Positions 37,454-46,775 are shown, counted from the first letter of the stretch. The stretch is DNA of 61,231 nt from Frankia sp. AiPs1 (GCF_023716945.1 NZ_JAMQQF010000004.1:1-61231); one strand, 5' to 3'. The notes: generated by a model from the sequence alone, not told the origin. Made by a program: numbers and translations.

Positions 37454-38566
37454 CTAGTGCTCGTGCGCGATGATGCCGCGGATGTTCTTGTGCGCCATCA
37501 GGTCGTCGTAGCCCTCGTTGACCTGCTCCAAGGTGTAGATGCTCGTGATGAGCTCGTCCAGCTTGACGTGGCCGGTGCGGTAGAGGGAAAGCAGCTTCGG
37601 AATGTCGTACAGAGGGTTGCACCCGCCGTAGAGGGAGCCCTGTATCCGCTTGCCCCAGAGTGCCAGCTGAACCCCGGAGAGCTTGATCGTCTCGTCCTCG
37701 TACTGACCCATCGACGTGATGACGATGGTTCCGCCCTTGGAAGTCGCCTCGTTGGCCTGCGATACGACCTCGGCGGTCAGCTCGTCGACCGTGATGATGG
37801 TGCTGTCGGCGCCGACCCCGCGCGTGAGCTGCGTGACCAGCTCGAGTGCCTCATCCGCCGTGGCGGCGGTGTGCGTCGCCCCGAAGCGCTTCGCGCTCTC
37901 CCGTCTGTCCGGCGCGGGATCGACGGCGATCAGGTGCTGCGCGCCGGCGTAGGCCGCACCCTGGACCGCGTTGGTGCCGATGCCGCCGATGCCGTAGATG
38001 ACCACGGTGTCACCGGGCCGGACCTCGGCCGAGTTGACCGCGGAACCCCAGCCGGTGGGTACCCCGCAGCCGACGAGGGCCGCCTTGTCCAGTGGGAGGT
38101 CGTCGTCGATCTTGACGATCGAGTTCTGGTGCACGGTCGCGTACTGACTGAAGGTGCCCAGCGTCATCATCGAGCCGTACTCGCCGCTCTTGCCCCTGAA
38201 GGGGAAGCGGCCACCCGGGAGAAAGCCTTCCAGGCCGTTCGCGCCGAGGTCGCACAGTCGGGAGTTGCCGGTCGCACACCAGCGGCACCGGCCGCACACA
38301 GGGTAGAAAGAAGCGACGAAGTGGTCGCCGGGATGGAAACCGGTGACGTTGGACCCGGCCTCGAGGATCTCGCCGGCTCCCTCATGGCCGAAGACCATCG
38401 GGGCTCGGAAGGGGAGGTGGCCCTTCACCATGTGGAGATCGGAATGGCAGAGGCCGGAGTAGTCGTAGCGGACGAGCACCTCCTCGGCCCCCGGCTTGAC
38501 GATCTCGAGCTCCTCGATCTCGAACGGCTTGCCCGCCTCGTAGAGGACTGCGGCCTTGGTCTTCAC
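37454..38566 (-). CDS. NDMA-dependent-type zinc alcohol dehydrogenase
   Basis: The 370 residues open MKTKAAVLYEAGKPFEIEELE, characteristic of the NDMA-dependent (mycofactocin-linked) alcohol dehydrogenases. Catalytic zinc ligands lie in GLCHSD and GHEGAG, structural zinc cysteines in PVCGRCRWCATGNSRLC, and the NAD motif is GIGGIG. These enzymes hold NAD tightly and pass electrons to an external acceptor. No mycofactocin biosynthesis genes are in the window. It is the last gene of the P450-ALDH-ADH operon and probably oxidises the alcohol formed by the P450. Confidence 0.92.
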   Translation of the reverse strand: MKTKAAVLYEAGKPFEIEELEIVKPGAEEVLVRYDYSGLCHSDLHMVKGHLPFRAPMVFGHEGAGEILEAGSNVTGFHPGDHFVASFYPVCGRCRWCATGNSRLCDLGANGLEGFLPGGRFPFRGKSGEYGSMMTLGTFSQYATVHQNSIVKIDDDLPLDKAALVGCGVPTGWGSAVNSAEVRPGDTVVIYGIGGIGTNAVQGAAYAGAQHLIAVDPAPDRRESAKRFGATHTAATADEALELVTQLTRGVGADSTIITVDELTAEVVSQANEATSKGGTIVITSMGQYEDETIKLSGVQLALWGKRIQGSLYGGCNPLYDIPKLLSLYRTGHVKLDELITSIYTLEQVNEGYDDLMAHKNIRGIIAHEH

Positions 38567-38616
38567 GGCAGTGGTCCCTTTCCTGCTTCAGGTGGATGGC
38601 TACGCGTGTTGACGCA

Positions 38617-40176
38617 TCAGTCGCCCCACGCGGGGGCGGGGGTGGACAGTGCGAGGCCGTAGGCCCGCTTCTGGATGTCCGGTTCCATGCTGATCTGGAT
38701 GGACTTGGCCTCCGTGTAGGCGTCGAGGGCGTTCACGCCGAGTTCGCGACCCACCCCGCTCTGCTTGAACCCACCGAACGGGTAGTTCTCGTTGGCCATG
38801 TGGAAATCGTTGATCCAGACTGACCCGGCCTCCAGCCGTCGGGCCACGTCCAGTGCGGCGTCCACGTTGCTGCTCCAGACGCCGGCGGCCAGGCCGAAGT
38901 CGCTGTCGTTGGCGATCTCGATGGCCTCGTCCACCGTGTCGTAACGCAGGACGCACAGGACGGGGCCGAAGATTTCCTCCCGAGCGACCCTCATGTCGTT
39001 CGTGACGTCGGTGAGGACGGTCGGCTCGACCCAGTACCCCTTGTCGGTGCCCGCGGGCACGCGCCCGCCGCACGCGACGGTGGCCCCCTCCACTCGGGCC
39101 AGCTCGACGTACTTGAGGACCCGGTCCCGCTGCGCCGCGCTGATCAGCGGGCCGAGGTTGGAGGTGGGGTCCAGCGGGTCGCCGATCCTGACTGTGGCCA
39201 GCCGCTCGACCAGCCGAGCGACGAACCGGTCGTGGACCGCACTCGGCAGCAGCAGGCGGGTCCCGGACTCGCAGGCCTGTCCGGCGTGCATGAGGAAGCC
39301 CCAGATCGCGCCGTCGACCGCCATCTGCATGTCGGCGTCCGCCAGCACGATGTTCGGGCCCTTGCCGCCCAGCTCGAGCGTGACTCGCTTGAGGTTGCTC
39401 CGGCCCGCGGCCTCGGCCACCTTCCGGCCGACCTCGGACGAGCCGGTGAAGCCGATCTTGTTGACATCGGGATGGGCGGCGAGGTGGGCGCCGACGACCT
39501 CGCCGTCCCCGGTGACGACGTTGAACACGCCGTCCGGCAGACCGGCGGCCTGCAGCTCCCGCGCCAGTTCGAGGGCGCCGATCGGGGTCTTCTCGTCGGT
39601 CTTGAGGACCACGGAGTTGCCCGCCGCGAGGGCGGGGCCGATCTTCCAGACCGCGAGGGCCAGCGGGAAGTTCCAGGGCACGATCGCCGCGCAGACGCCG
39701 ATCGGCTCCCTGCGGATGACGCCCCCGTGCGCGATGCCGCCGACGACCGGCCCGGGAGCCTCGAACTGGTACCGGCGGGCCAGCTCGGCGAAGTACCGGA
39801 GATTGGACACCGGCGTGATCGCATTCAGGCCCATGGAGAGGTACAGCGGCGCGCCGCCCTCGCGCGTCGCCGTCGCCGCCAGCTCCTCGGAACGAGCCTC
39901 GAGAGCGTCGGCCACGGCTTCCAGCACCGCCGCGCGGCGCACCGGCGGAAGACTGCGCCAGACGCCTTGGTCGAACGCACGGCGGGCCGCCGCGACGGCG
40001 GCGTCCGCCTGGTCAATGCCGCCTTTGGCCGCCGTGGCGATCGTCTCCTCCGTTGCGGGATTGACGATGACGTACTGTTCCGAGGTGTCGACCCACTGTC
40101 CGTCGATGAACAGCCGATAATGTGGGACCGAGACCTCGCTGGACGCGAGAGCGGGGCTTTCGATGGTGAAAGTCAT
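38617..40176 (-). CDS. aldehyde dehydrogenase
   Basis: This 519-residue NAD(P)-dependent enzyme has PWNFPLALAVWKIGPALAAGNSVVLK, FTGSSEVGRKV, the general-base glutamate in VTLELGGKGPN and the nucleophile in GQACESGTR. It would oxidise the aldehyde delivered by the neighbouring alcohol dehydrogenase to an acid, the substrate type of the CoA ligase at 25907. It is 50 bp upstream of the alcohol dehydrogenase and 62 bp downstream of the P450 gene on the same strand. Confidence 0.95.
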   Translation of the reverse strand: MTFTIESPALASSEVSVPHYRLFIDGQWVDTSEQYVIVNPATEETIATAAKGGIDQADAAVAAARRAFDQGVWRSLPPVRRAAVLEAVADALEARSEELAATATREGGAPLYLSMGLNAITPVSNLRYFAELARRYQFEAPGPVVGGIAHGGVIRREPIGVCAAIVPWNFPLALAVWKIGPALAAGNSVVLKTDEKTPIGALELARELQAAGLPDGVFNVVTGDGEVVGAHLAAHPDVNKIGFTGSSEVGRKVAEAAGRSNLKRVTLELGGKGPNIVLADADMQMAVDGAIWGFLMHAGQACESGTRLLLPSAVHDRFVARLVERLATVRIGDPLDPTSNLGPLISAAQRDRVLKYVELARVEGATVACGGRVPAGTDKGYWVEPTVLTDVTNDMRVAREEIFGPVLCVLRYDTVDEAIEIANDSDFGLAAGVWSSNVDAALDVARRLEAGSVWINDFHMANENYPFGGFKQSGVGRELGVNALDAYTEAKSIQISMEPDIQKRAYGLALSTPAPAWGD

Positions 40177-40238
40177 AGCCTGTCCTTGCCGAGAGGGGCC
40201 CTTGCCGAGAGGAAGGACGGTTGCTCGCGAGGGAGCCG

Positions 40239-41468
40239 TCAGCTGGCGGGAGTGAACTCCACGATCAGAGATTCGGGACCGCGGGTGAACAGGCCCGCGT
40301 CGGTGGGTTCGATGCCGTCCGCGAAGCGGATGTCCGGCATCGCGGCGAGGATCTGGTTGATGGCCGTTTCGGCCTCGCGCTTGGCCAGCAGGGAGCCGAC
40401 GCAGAAGTGGCGGCCGAGTGCGAAGGCGATGTGGTCGGCCGAACCGGCGAAGGCCTGCCTGATGTTGATGTCCGCGCGGAAGATGTTGTATGTGTCAGGG
40501 TCATCGAACCGACGCTCGTCCCGGTTGGCCGCGCCGTTGACACAGCCGACGACGCTCCCCACCGGGATCACGGTTCCCGCCACCTCGACGTCGTCGGTCG
40601 TCGTGCGGAGGATGATCTGCACGGGTGGGTGGTAGCGAAGCGTCTCCACCAGCGCGCGGGTCGCGAGGGAGGGGTCCTGGCGGACGGCCTCAAGCTGCTC
40701 AGGGTGCATGATCAGATATTTGAGCGTGCTCGCGATCGACTTGTCGGTGGTCTCGCCACCCGCGATCAGCAGCAGGCCGATCAGGGCCTTGATCTGCTCG
40801 TCGGAGAACTGCTCGTCGTTGATTTCGGCCTGGGTGAGGCGCGAGATCAGGTCGGTACCGGGATTCCGCCGACGCTCGGCGATGATCGGCAGAATGTAGG
40901 CCGGATACTCCTGCTGGGTGCGCATTCCCCAGGCGTGGATCTCCGGGTCGTTCGTGAGATTCGCGAGGAACGCCATCAGCGAGGAGTACCACTCGTGAAA
41001 CTTCGGCAGATCTTCACGGGGCAGGTCTAGCATCTTGACGATCACGTTGATCGGGAACCATTTGGTGAAATCCTCCGCCAGGTCGACGCGACCGGCGGTC
41101 CGGAACTTGTCGATCATCTCGGTCGCCAGTTCGTCGACCTGGGGGAGCAGCTCCTCAAGGTAGTTGCCGCGCAGGGCCGGCGTGATGAGCTGCCGGTTGA
41201 TGGCGTGTTCGCGTCCACCCATCTGGATGACGGTCTTGCCGATGACGGGCTCCATCTGGAACGCGTAGTTCTCGTTCGAGAAGCCGACCGAGTCCTTGTA
41301 GATCCGGGCCACGTCCTCGTACCGACTGACGAAGTAGTAGCCGCTGACCTCGTGGTGCAGCACCGGATAGAAGTCACGCATGATCTTGTAATAGGTGTGC
41401 GGGTCGCGAGCGAACTCCGCGGAGAGGACGTCGGGCTTCTCCGGGACGGTGGTGGGGGTGGTGGTCAC
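40239..41468 (-). CDS. cytochrome P450
   Basis: This 409-residue P450 has the I-helix LLLIAGGETTDKS (oxygen activation), ETLR (ExxR), and the heme loop FALGRHFCVGSLLAKREA with the ligand cysteine. GTG 41468 follows GGGAG and gives a normal length; the 38-residue upstream extension has no support. It is first in the operon with aldehyde and alcohol dehydrogenases, which suggests hydroxylation as the entry step. No ferredoxin or ferredoxin reductase is adjacent. Confidence 0.93.
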   Translation of the reverse strand: MTTTPTTVPEKPDVLSAEFARDPHTYYKIMRDFYPVLHHEVSGYYFVSRYEDVARIYKDSVGFSNENYAFQMEPVIGKTVIQMGGREHAINRQLITPALRGNYLEELLPQVDELATEMIDKFRTAGRVDLAEDFTKWFPINVIVKMLDLPREDLPKFHEWYSSLMAFLANLTNDPEIHAWGMRTQQEYPAYILPIIAERRRNPGTDLISRLTQAEINDEQFSDEQIKALIGLLLIAGGETTDKSIASTLKYLIMHPEQLEAVRQDPSLATRALVETLRYHPPVQIILRTTTDDVEVAGTVIPVGSVVGCVNGAANRDERRFDDPDTYNIFRADINIRQAFAGSADHIAFALGRHFCVGSLLAKREAETAINQILAAMPDIRFADGIEPTDAGLFTRGPESLIVEFTPAS

Positions 41469-41609
41469 CGTTCTCCCAACTCTGGGTGGTCGGCTGGCGG
41501 GGCCGGTCGATGTGACGAGCGTCTCCCTCTGGACGCCCGTCGTCTTGCGCGAAAACACCTGATCTGACACCTGACCCGGCACCTACCCGTCGACGGGCGT
41601 GCGTGAAGA

Positions 41610-41624
41610 GTCACAGCGTGTGAC
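41610..41624. promoter_or_regulatory. palindrome upstream of P450 gene
   Basis: GTCACA-GCG-TGTGAC, perfect 6-bp arms, lies in the 446-bp divergent region between the P450 operon and the ABC importer. It is unlike the island's 18-bp operators, suggesting a second regulator. Confidence 0.45.
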
Positions 41625-41790
41625 GAGGTGCGACTGCGCATATCGGTGCAAAGCCGGCTGGAGGTAAGCGCTGGTCAGGCGGGCGGTGTGACAGCGGCTC
41701 GCCCCCGAACACGTGAGCAACTGGGTGTTTTCACCTGAGACACACGTCACCAGGCGATGGGACAGTCCTCGACGTCACGAGGGTGCCTCG

Positions 41791-41838
41791 CACCGGCCTG
41801 ACCGCCCTCACCGGCCTGACCGCCCTCACCGTTCTGAC
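41791..41838 (+). repeat. 18-bp tandem repeat upstream of ABC importer
   Basis: Two and a half copies of CACCGGCCTGACCGCCCT precede the binding-protein gene. The rest of 41625-41914 holds no gene; the importer promoter must lie here. Confidence 0.75.
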
Positions 41839-41914
41839 TCCAGACACCAGACACCAGCGCCGCTGAAGCGGCCGGCGGCTGCCCACATTCACTTTGGGCT
41901 ATCGGAGGACAGCA

Positions 41915-43069
41915 GTGCGTACGAGAAAGAGGATCGGCCTTAGCCTGGCGGCGGCGGCCGCAGTGCTTGTGGGCGTCGCCGCGTGTGGCTCGAGCGGTTC
42001 GTCGGACACCGCCGGCGCGTCTGGCGCCGCCGAGCCGCAGAGCACGGCCAGCTCGTCGTCGGAGGCGGCAGAGTACCTGGCCAAGGTCGTCGCTGCCCCG
42101 TCGGGGATCGGCTACTCGACGCCGATCACCAAGAAGGCTCCTCCCGGGCTGAGAGTGGTCGTCCTGGAGGCCAACGTGCCCATCGCTCGCCGTATCGACG
42201 AGGAACGAGCGGCCGCCGCGGAGGCGTTGGGCTGGAAGTATTCAAAGATCGTCATTGGTACTGGCGCGGAGGACGCCGTCAAGGCGATGTCGCAGGCTCT
42301 CGATCAGAAGCCGGACTTCATCTTCGAGGCCGGCTACAACATGTCGGCGTTCGGCGACCAGGTGTCCCGCGCGCAGAGCCAGGGCGTGAAGATCATCGCA
42401 CAGTGCATCACCGACAAGCCGTCCGGCCCGCTCATCGCCGTCGACTGCGACCTGCACTCGACCGACCTGATGGCGAAGGCCACAGCCGCCTATATCGCGG
42501 CTCACGGCAACGGCGAGGACGTCATCCAGCTTCTTTCGTCGACGGCGTTCCCCATCGACGACTACTACGGGAAGTCGCTGGCCAACCAGCTCAAGCCGTG
42601 GTGCCCCAAGTGCGAGGTCAAGACGGTGTCGTTCCAGCTTTCCGACCTCGGGACGAAGCTGCCCGGCATGGTCGTCAGCGCGCTGCAGCGCGCTCCCGAC
42701 ACCACCTACATCGTCTCGTCCTTCGGTGACGCCCTGACCGGGGTCGAGCCGGCGCTGGCGGCGGCTGGGCTGACCGGCAAGGTCAAGATCGGCGGCTACC
42801 TGCCCGGCGTCGACCAGTACCAGGGACTGCGCGACAAGAAGCAGGTCTTCTGGGCCCAGGATCAGGCGCCGATCGCTGGCTGGCGGGAGATGGACATCGC
42901 GGTCCGGGCCGCTGTCGGCGATCCCATCAGCACGGTGACGAACACCGCCCCGGTGTCCCAGGTGCTCACGTCGGACAACATCGGCAGCGCGTCCTTCGAC
43001 ACCTCGGGTTTCTGGCTCGGCGTGCGCGACTTCGCCGACACCTACAAGAAGCTCTGGCTGCTGTCCTAG
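41915..43069 (+). CDS. lipoprotein substrate-binding protein, CUT2 importer
   Basis: This 384-residue protein starts at GTG 41915 after GGAGGAC. It has an Arg/Lys N-terminus, hydrophobic core and lipobox VAAC near residue 24, so it is anchored outside the membrane. A Ser/Gly/Ala linker precedes a two-lobed periplasmic-binding fold of the ribose type ('VVVLEANVPIARRIDEERAAAAEALGWKYSKIVIGTGAEDAV'). The gene is first in an operon with the ATPase and permease. In the setting of a catabolic island the ligand need not be a sugar; CUT2 systems in actinobacterial degradation clusters may import other polyols or hydroxylated compounds. Confidence 0.9.
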   Translation: MRTRKRIGLSLAAAAAVLVGVAACGSSGSSDTAGASGAAEPQSTASSSSEAAEYLAKVVAAPSGIGYSTPITKKAPPGLRVVVLEANVPIARRIDEERAAAAEALGWKYSKIVIGTGAEDAVKAMSQALDQKPDFIFEAGYNMSAFGDQVSRAQSQGVKIIAQCITDKPSGPLIAVDCDLHSTDLMAKATAAYIAAHGNGEDVIQLLSSTAFPIDDYYGKSLANQLKPWCPKCEVKTVSFQLSDLGTKLPGMVVSALQRAPDTTYIVSSFGDALTGVEPALAAAGLTGKVKIGGYLPGVDQYQGLRDKKQVFWAQDQAPIAGWREMDIAVRAAVGDPISTVTNTAPVSQVLTSDNIGSASFDTSGFWLGVRDFADTYKKLWLLS

Positions 43070-43109
43070 CAGCCTCGCCCACTGGGTCGCTTACGATTGA
43101 GGATTCTGG

Positions 43110-44627
43110 ATGAGTAACTCGTCGTCACCAGCCCTGCGGGTGGTGAACCTTGCGAAGACCTTCGGCGGGGCCCGGGCGTTGAAGGCCATCAGCCTGGAGA
43201 TCGCACCAGGCGAGATCCACGGACTCGTCGGCGAGAACGGGTCAGGGAAATCCACCTTTGTGAAGATCCTTTCGGGCTACCACAGCCCGGAGCCGGGCGG
43301 TGTGATCGAAGTCGGTGGGAACGAGCTTTCCTTCGGTAAACCCGCCGATTCGCACGCCGCCGGGCTCCGGTTCGTGCACCAGGATCTTGGGCTTATCGAC
43401 GACCTCAACTGCGCCGAGAATCTGGCCCTCGGTCGAGGATTTGACACCGCGTTCGGTCGACGTATCCGGTGGCGCTCCGAGCACGAGGCGGCGCGCAGGG
43501 CGCTGGCCGCGCTCGGTTACGAGATCGACGTCCGCCGGCCGATCGGCCGCCTGTCGGTCAGCGAGCGAACCGCCATCGCTGTCGCGCGGGCGGTGTCCGA
43601 CCACGGCGGGCGGACACACGTCATCGTCCTGGACGAGCCGACCGTCAATCTGCCCAAAGCGGAGATCCAGCGGCTCTTTCGGCTGCTCCGACTCATCCGC
43701 GACCGGGGCGTAGCGCTGATATTCATCTCCCATCATCTCGAGGAGATCTTCGAGCTCGCCGACCGCGTGACCGTCCTACGCGACGGCGAGGTAGTCGTGA
43801 GCCGTTCGGTGACCGAACTCAACCATGACTCCCTCATCGAGCTGATGCTCGGCCGTGCGCTACGCGCCGTGCGGAGTGACGCGCGGGCTGCCGCCGGCGC
43901 ACCGGTGCTGACCGCGAGTGGCGTGTGCGGTCAGGTCGTTCAGGACGTCGACCTGACTGTCCACGCCGGCGAGGTGGTCGGCGTGGCGGGCATCACCGGG
44001 TCGGGCCGCGACGAGCTGGCTCGGCTCATCGCTGGCAGCGCGCCTTTCGCTGGACGCGTCGCCATTGACGGTGAGCCGCTGCGGTCCAATCGCCCGGATC
44101 TGTTCATCAGAGCCGGCGTGGTGGGCGTCCCGGCGGAACGTACGGTGAATGCCGCGCTCCCCGACCATTCAGTCCGTGAGAATCTGACGATTTCCCACCT
44201 TGCGCCGTACTCCAGTTTTGGATTGCTGCGGCGTTCCGCCGAGCGCACCGACGTGCGCACCCTGCTGGAGAAGTTCGACATCCGCCCCGCGCGTCCGGAG
44301 CAGCCGATCGACTCGCTGTCCGGCGGTAACCAGCAAAAGGTCATGATCGCCCGAGCAATGCGGCTGGGACCGAAAGTGCTCGTCCTCGACGAACCGATGC
44401 AGGGCGTCGATGTCGGAGCGCAGGCAGAACTGCACAGACTCGTCCGCGCGTCCGTCGAGAACGGTCTGGGTGTGCTCGCCTGCAGCTCCAGCAGCGAAGA
44501 ACTCTCAGAGATCGCCGACCGGGTGCTGATAATGCGCAGCGGCCGCGTCGTCGATGAGCTCACGGCGCCGCTTGCCGCCGACGATATCAGCGCCGCGACT
44601 CTCGCTAAGCAGAAGGAGACAACGTGA
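43110..44627 (+). CDS. CUT2-type ABC ATPase, two NBDs
   Basis: The 505 residues hold two nucleotide-binding domains. NBD1 has Walker A GENGSGKST, signature LSVSERTAIAVARAV and Walker B HVIVLDEPT. NBD2 has the degenerate Walker A GITGSGRDE usual in RbsA-type proteins, signature LSGGNQQKVMIARAM and VLVLDEPMQGVDVG. It powers the permease at 44624, with which it overlaps as GTGA. The NBD1 signature departs from LSGGQ more than usual. Confidence 0.94.
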   Translation: MSNSSSPALRVVNLAKTFGGARALKAISLEIAPGEIHGLVGENGSGKSTFVKILSGYHSPEPGGVIEVGGNELSFGKPADSHAAGLRFVHQDLGLIDDLNCAENLALGRGFDTAFGRRIRWRSEHEAARRALAALGYEIDVRRPIGRLSVSERTAIAVARAVSDHGGRTHVIVLDEPTVNLPKAEIQRLFRLLRLIRDRGVALIFISHHLEEIFELADRVTVLRDGEVVVSRSVTELNHDSLIELMLGRALRAVRSDARAAAGAPVLTASGVCGQVVQDVDLTVHAGEVVGVAGITGSGRDELARLIAGSAPFAGRVAIDGEPLRSNRPDLFIRAGVVGVPAERTVNAALPDHSVRENLTISHLAPYSSFGLLRRSAERTDVRTLLEKFDIRPARPEQPIDSLSGGNQQKVMIARAMRLGPKVLVLDEPMQGVDVGAQAELHRLVRASVENGLGVLACSSSSEELSEIADRVLIMRSGRVVDELTAPLAADDISAATLAKQKETT

Positions 44628-45646
44628 GCACCACCGACACCGCGGCAACTTCGGAAGCGACGCGAGTAACCGGCCGCGACTCGGCTGGCCCCACGAAGCG
44701 CTCAGGCCGGATCATTCCGCGGCTGGGCCTCGATCGGTTCAGCGGCCTGTACGTGCTGGCCGCATTGATCATCGCCTACGGCATCTGGCTGCCCGACACG
44801 TTCCTGACGAGCCAGACGGCACGCAGCGTCGCGGACGGCCAGGCGATAGCCGCCATCGTCGCCCTCGCGTTGGTGGTGCCGCTCGCCGCCGGAGTCTTCG
44901 ATCTTTCCGTCGCTGCGACTCTAGGGTTCAGCGTCTGCCTGGTGGCGTGGCTGCAGGGTCATCATGTCAATGCCATTCTTAGCGTGCTGACTGCTGTTGC
45001 TGCCGGCATCGTCATTGGTGCTGTCAATAGCCTAGTCATCATTGTACTCCGGGTTAATTCTTTCATCGGGACCCTGGGGATGGGCAGCCTGCTGGCTGCC
45101 GGCTCCTACTGGATCACGGATGGCCAGACGCTGATCAAGGGTTTCTCGCCCGATCTACTCAAGGCCGGGCGCGCGCAACCAGCGGGCATTCCGGTGACGG
45201 TGTGGTACCTGGTTGGTATCGCCCTGGTCCTGTGGTTTGTCCTCGAGTACACGCCGGTGGGCCGGTACTTCTACGCGGTGGGCGCGAACCCGCAGGCCTC
45301 TCGGCTGGCCGGCCTCCGAGTGGACCGCCTGGTGGCCCGCTCGCTGATCCTCGCGGGGTTCTTGTCCGCCCTGGGAGGCGCGATTCTCGCCGCCAAACTG
45401 GGACTCGGCAGTCCCGACGTGGGGCCGCCCTACCTGCTGCCCGCCTTCTCGGCCGCGTTCCTCGGCGCGACGCAGATCAAGTCAGGACGGGTCAATGTTC
45501 TCGGCACTCTTGTCGCCGTCTACCTGCTGGGTGTGGGCGTGAAAGGCCTCCAGCTCGCCGGCGCACCGTCGTACGTCGGTGACCTGTTCAACGGGGCTGC
45601 GCTCATCATCGCCGTCGCGCTCGCCGCCCGGACGAGCCGGAAGTGA
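44624..45646 (+). CDS. CUT2-type ABC permease
   Basis: This 340-residue protein has about eight to ten hydrophobic segments in the RbsC pattern, with 'VPLAAGVFDLSVAATLGF', 'VNSFIGTLGMGSLLAAGSYWITDG', 'YFYAVGANPQASRLAGLRVDRL' (coupling loop for the ATPase) and 'PPYLLPAFSAAFLGATQIKSGR'. The first ~35 residues are a hydrophilic Thr/Ser-rich tail. GTG 44624 overlaps the ATPase stop. One permease gene is present, so a homodimer is expected. Confidence 0.93.
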   Translation: MSTTDTAATSEATRVTGRDSAGPTKRSGRIIPRLGLDRFSGLYVLAALIIAYGIWLPDTFLTSQTARSVADGQAIAAIVALALVVPLAAGVFDLSVAATLGFSVCLVAWLQGHHVNAILSVLTAVAAGIVIGAVNSLVIIVLRVNSFIGTLGMGSLLAAGSYWITDGQTLIKGFSPDLLKAGRAQPAGIPVTVWYLVGIALVLWFVLEYTPVGRYFYAVGANPQASRLAGLRVDRLVARSLILAGFLSALGGAILAAKLGLGSPDVGPPYLLPAFSAAFLGATQIKSGRVNVLGTLVAVYLLGVGVKGLQLAGAPSYVGDLFNGAALIIAVALAARTSRK

Positions 45647-45752
45647 TTCGGCCGCTGGACCGACCGCAGCCAGGGAAGGCGCTGCTTGGCCTTATCTCCA
45701 GTACCCGGTGTTCGGTATCGTGTAGTGCCTTCACCGGTTGACGCAGAGCCCC

Positions 45753-45900
45753 TCAGAGACTCGAGGTGAGGATGAGGGTTCCGCCGTGTGCTTGGGCGCT
45801 TCTTTTGACGATTGCCAGGCCGAAGGCCGACACCTGCGTGGTCGGTGCGTATGCGTTCGGTGCCGCGACGAAATGGCTCCCCAAGTATAAAAACTAACTG
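45753..45900 (-). pseudogene. histidine kinase C-terminal remnant
   Basis: On the minus strand one frame reads GEPFRRGTERIRTDHAGVG and, after an extra base, the next frame reads GLAIVKRSAQAHGGTLILTSSL then stop. Joined, these are the last ~45 residues of a sensor histidine kinase ATPase domain (F and G2 boxes). Nothing upstream continues it, so it is a truncated and frameshifted fragment. Confidence 0.65.
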
Positions 45901-45939
45901 CGGGGCGAGGCGGCAGGCGATCTTTCGGCCGGCACGGCT

Positions 45940-46134
45940 TCATCCGACCAGAATCAGCTTGACTCCGACCGCTTCATAGGTTCCACGCGCGCGTGCATCC
46001 CTTGTCGCGAGGGCCAGGCCATGCGCTTTGGCGGCGAGCGCCACCAGCCCGTCATACACGGCGCCCCCGGCGATGCCGAGTTGACTCAGGGTTGTGTGGA
46101 TCTTCTGGGAGAAGTGCGTTCGTGTACGGGTCAT
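45940..46134 (-). pseudogene. PIN-domain (VapC-like) toxin fragment
   Basis: The frame ends with GGAVYDGLVALAAKAHGLALATRDARARGTYEAVGVKLILVG, the C-terminal third of a VapC-type PIN ribonuclease including the TRD motif. The N-terminal part with the first catalytic aspartate is absent: upstream residues MTRTRTHFSQK do not fit the family. No intact antitoxin gene precedes it; a short frame ending SYDKNRAVSLLTKAG overlaps its start (ATGA). Confidence 0.6.
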
Positions 46135-46235
46135 CCCGCCTTCGTCAGCAGGCTCACCGCGCGGTTCTTGTCGTAGCTCCAGCTGGTGCGAACGCAGACA
46201 CGAACCAATCGTGCCAGACCGACGGCGCCTTGCCG

Positions 46236-46745
46236 CTACGACCGGTGTTGGGATCGAGCATCGAGGGTGGGTGCCTCGGTGAGTACGTGGTCCACGCCCG
46301 ATGAGCGCAGGACGTTGAACTCGTAGACGATCCGCCCGTCGTCGATCATGGCTGCGCGGAACGCCTCCTCGTCATATTCGGTTCCGAAGAAGTCGATCGG
46401 TCCCGCCGGCCGCCCTCGGATCTTGCGGAACAGGCGGACGTTCGCGTCTATCCCCGCCGGTCCGTCGATGATCGTCACCGTCGTCTCGAACGAACGGTAG
46501 CCGTGGCCCTGTTCGAACACGAACAGGGTCGATCGGGGATCGCGCAGCAGCCGACGGGTGCGGGCCCGGTCGACGGTACCGGTACTCCACAACCTCCCGT
46601 CCACGATCGCCACGATCACCCGCGCCGCCTTCGCCGTTCCGTCCGCGGCCAGGGTGATCATCGCGGCCGAGGGATTTTTCTCGATGAAGGCGATGTCCAC
46701 GGCGGAGAGCGTCATCTCCGGGACGGCCACAGGAACATCGGTCAT
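46236..46745 (-). CDS. PPOX/FMN-binding split-barrel protein
   Basis: This 169-residue protein has the pyridoxamine-phosphate-oxidase-like split barrel of the FMN/F420 group: 'AFIEKNPSAAMITLAADGTAKAARVIVAIVDGRLWSTG', 'RTRRLLRDPRSTLFVF' and 'YRSFETTVTIIDGPAG'. The cofactor (FMN, F420 or heme) cannot be told. ATG 46745 follows AAGGAG at 8 nt. It is divergent from a TetR gene with two palindromes between, so is its probable target. Confidence 0.88.
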   Translation of the reverse strand: MTDVPVAVPEMTLSAVDIAFIEKNPSAAMITLAADGTAKAARVIVAIVDGRLWSTGTVDRARTRRLLRDPRSTLFVFEQGHGYRSFETTVTIIDGPAGIDANVRLFRKIRGRPAGPIDFFGTEYDEEAFRAAMIDDGRIVYEFNVLRSSGVDHVLTEAPTLDARSQHRS

Positions 46746-46775
46746 CTCAGGCTCCTTTTTGTTTGTGGGAGCGCT

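Noticed and set aside
37454-38566. Mycofactocin gene cluster next to the NDMA-type alcohol dehydrogenase
   Set aside because: No mycofactocin precursor, radical SAM or associated genes are present in the window.
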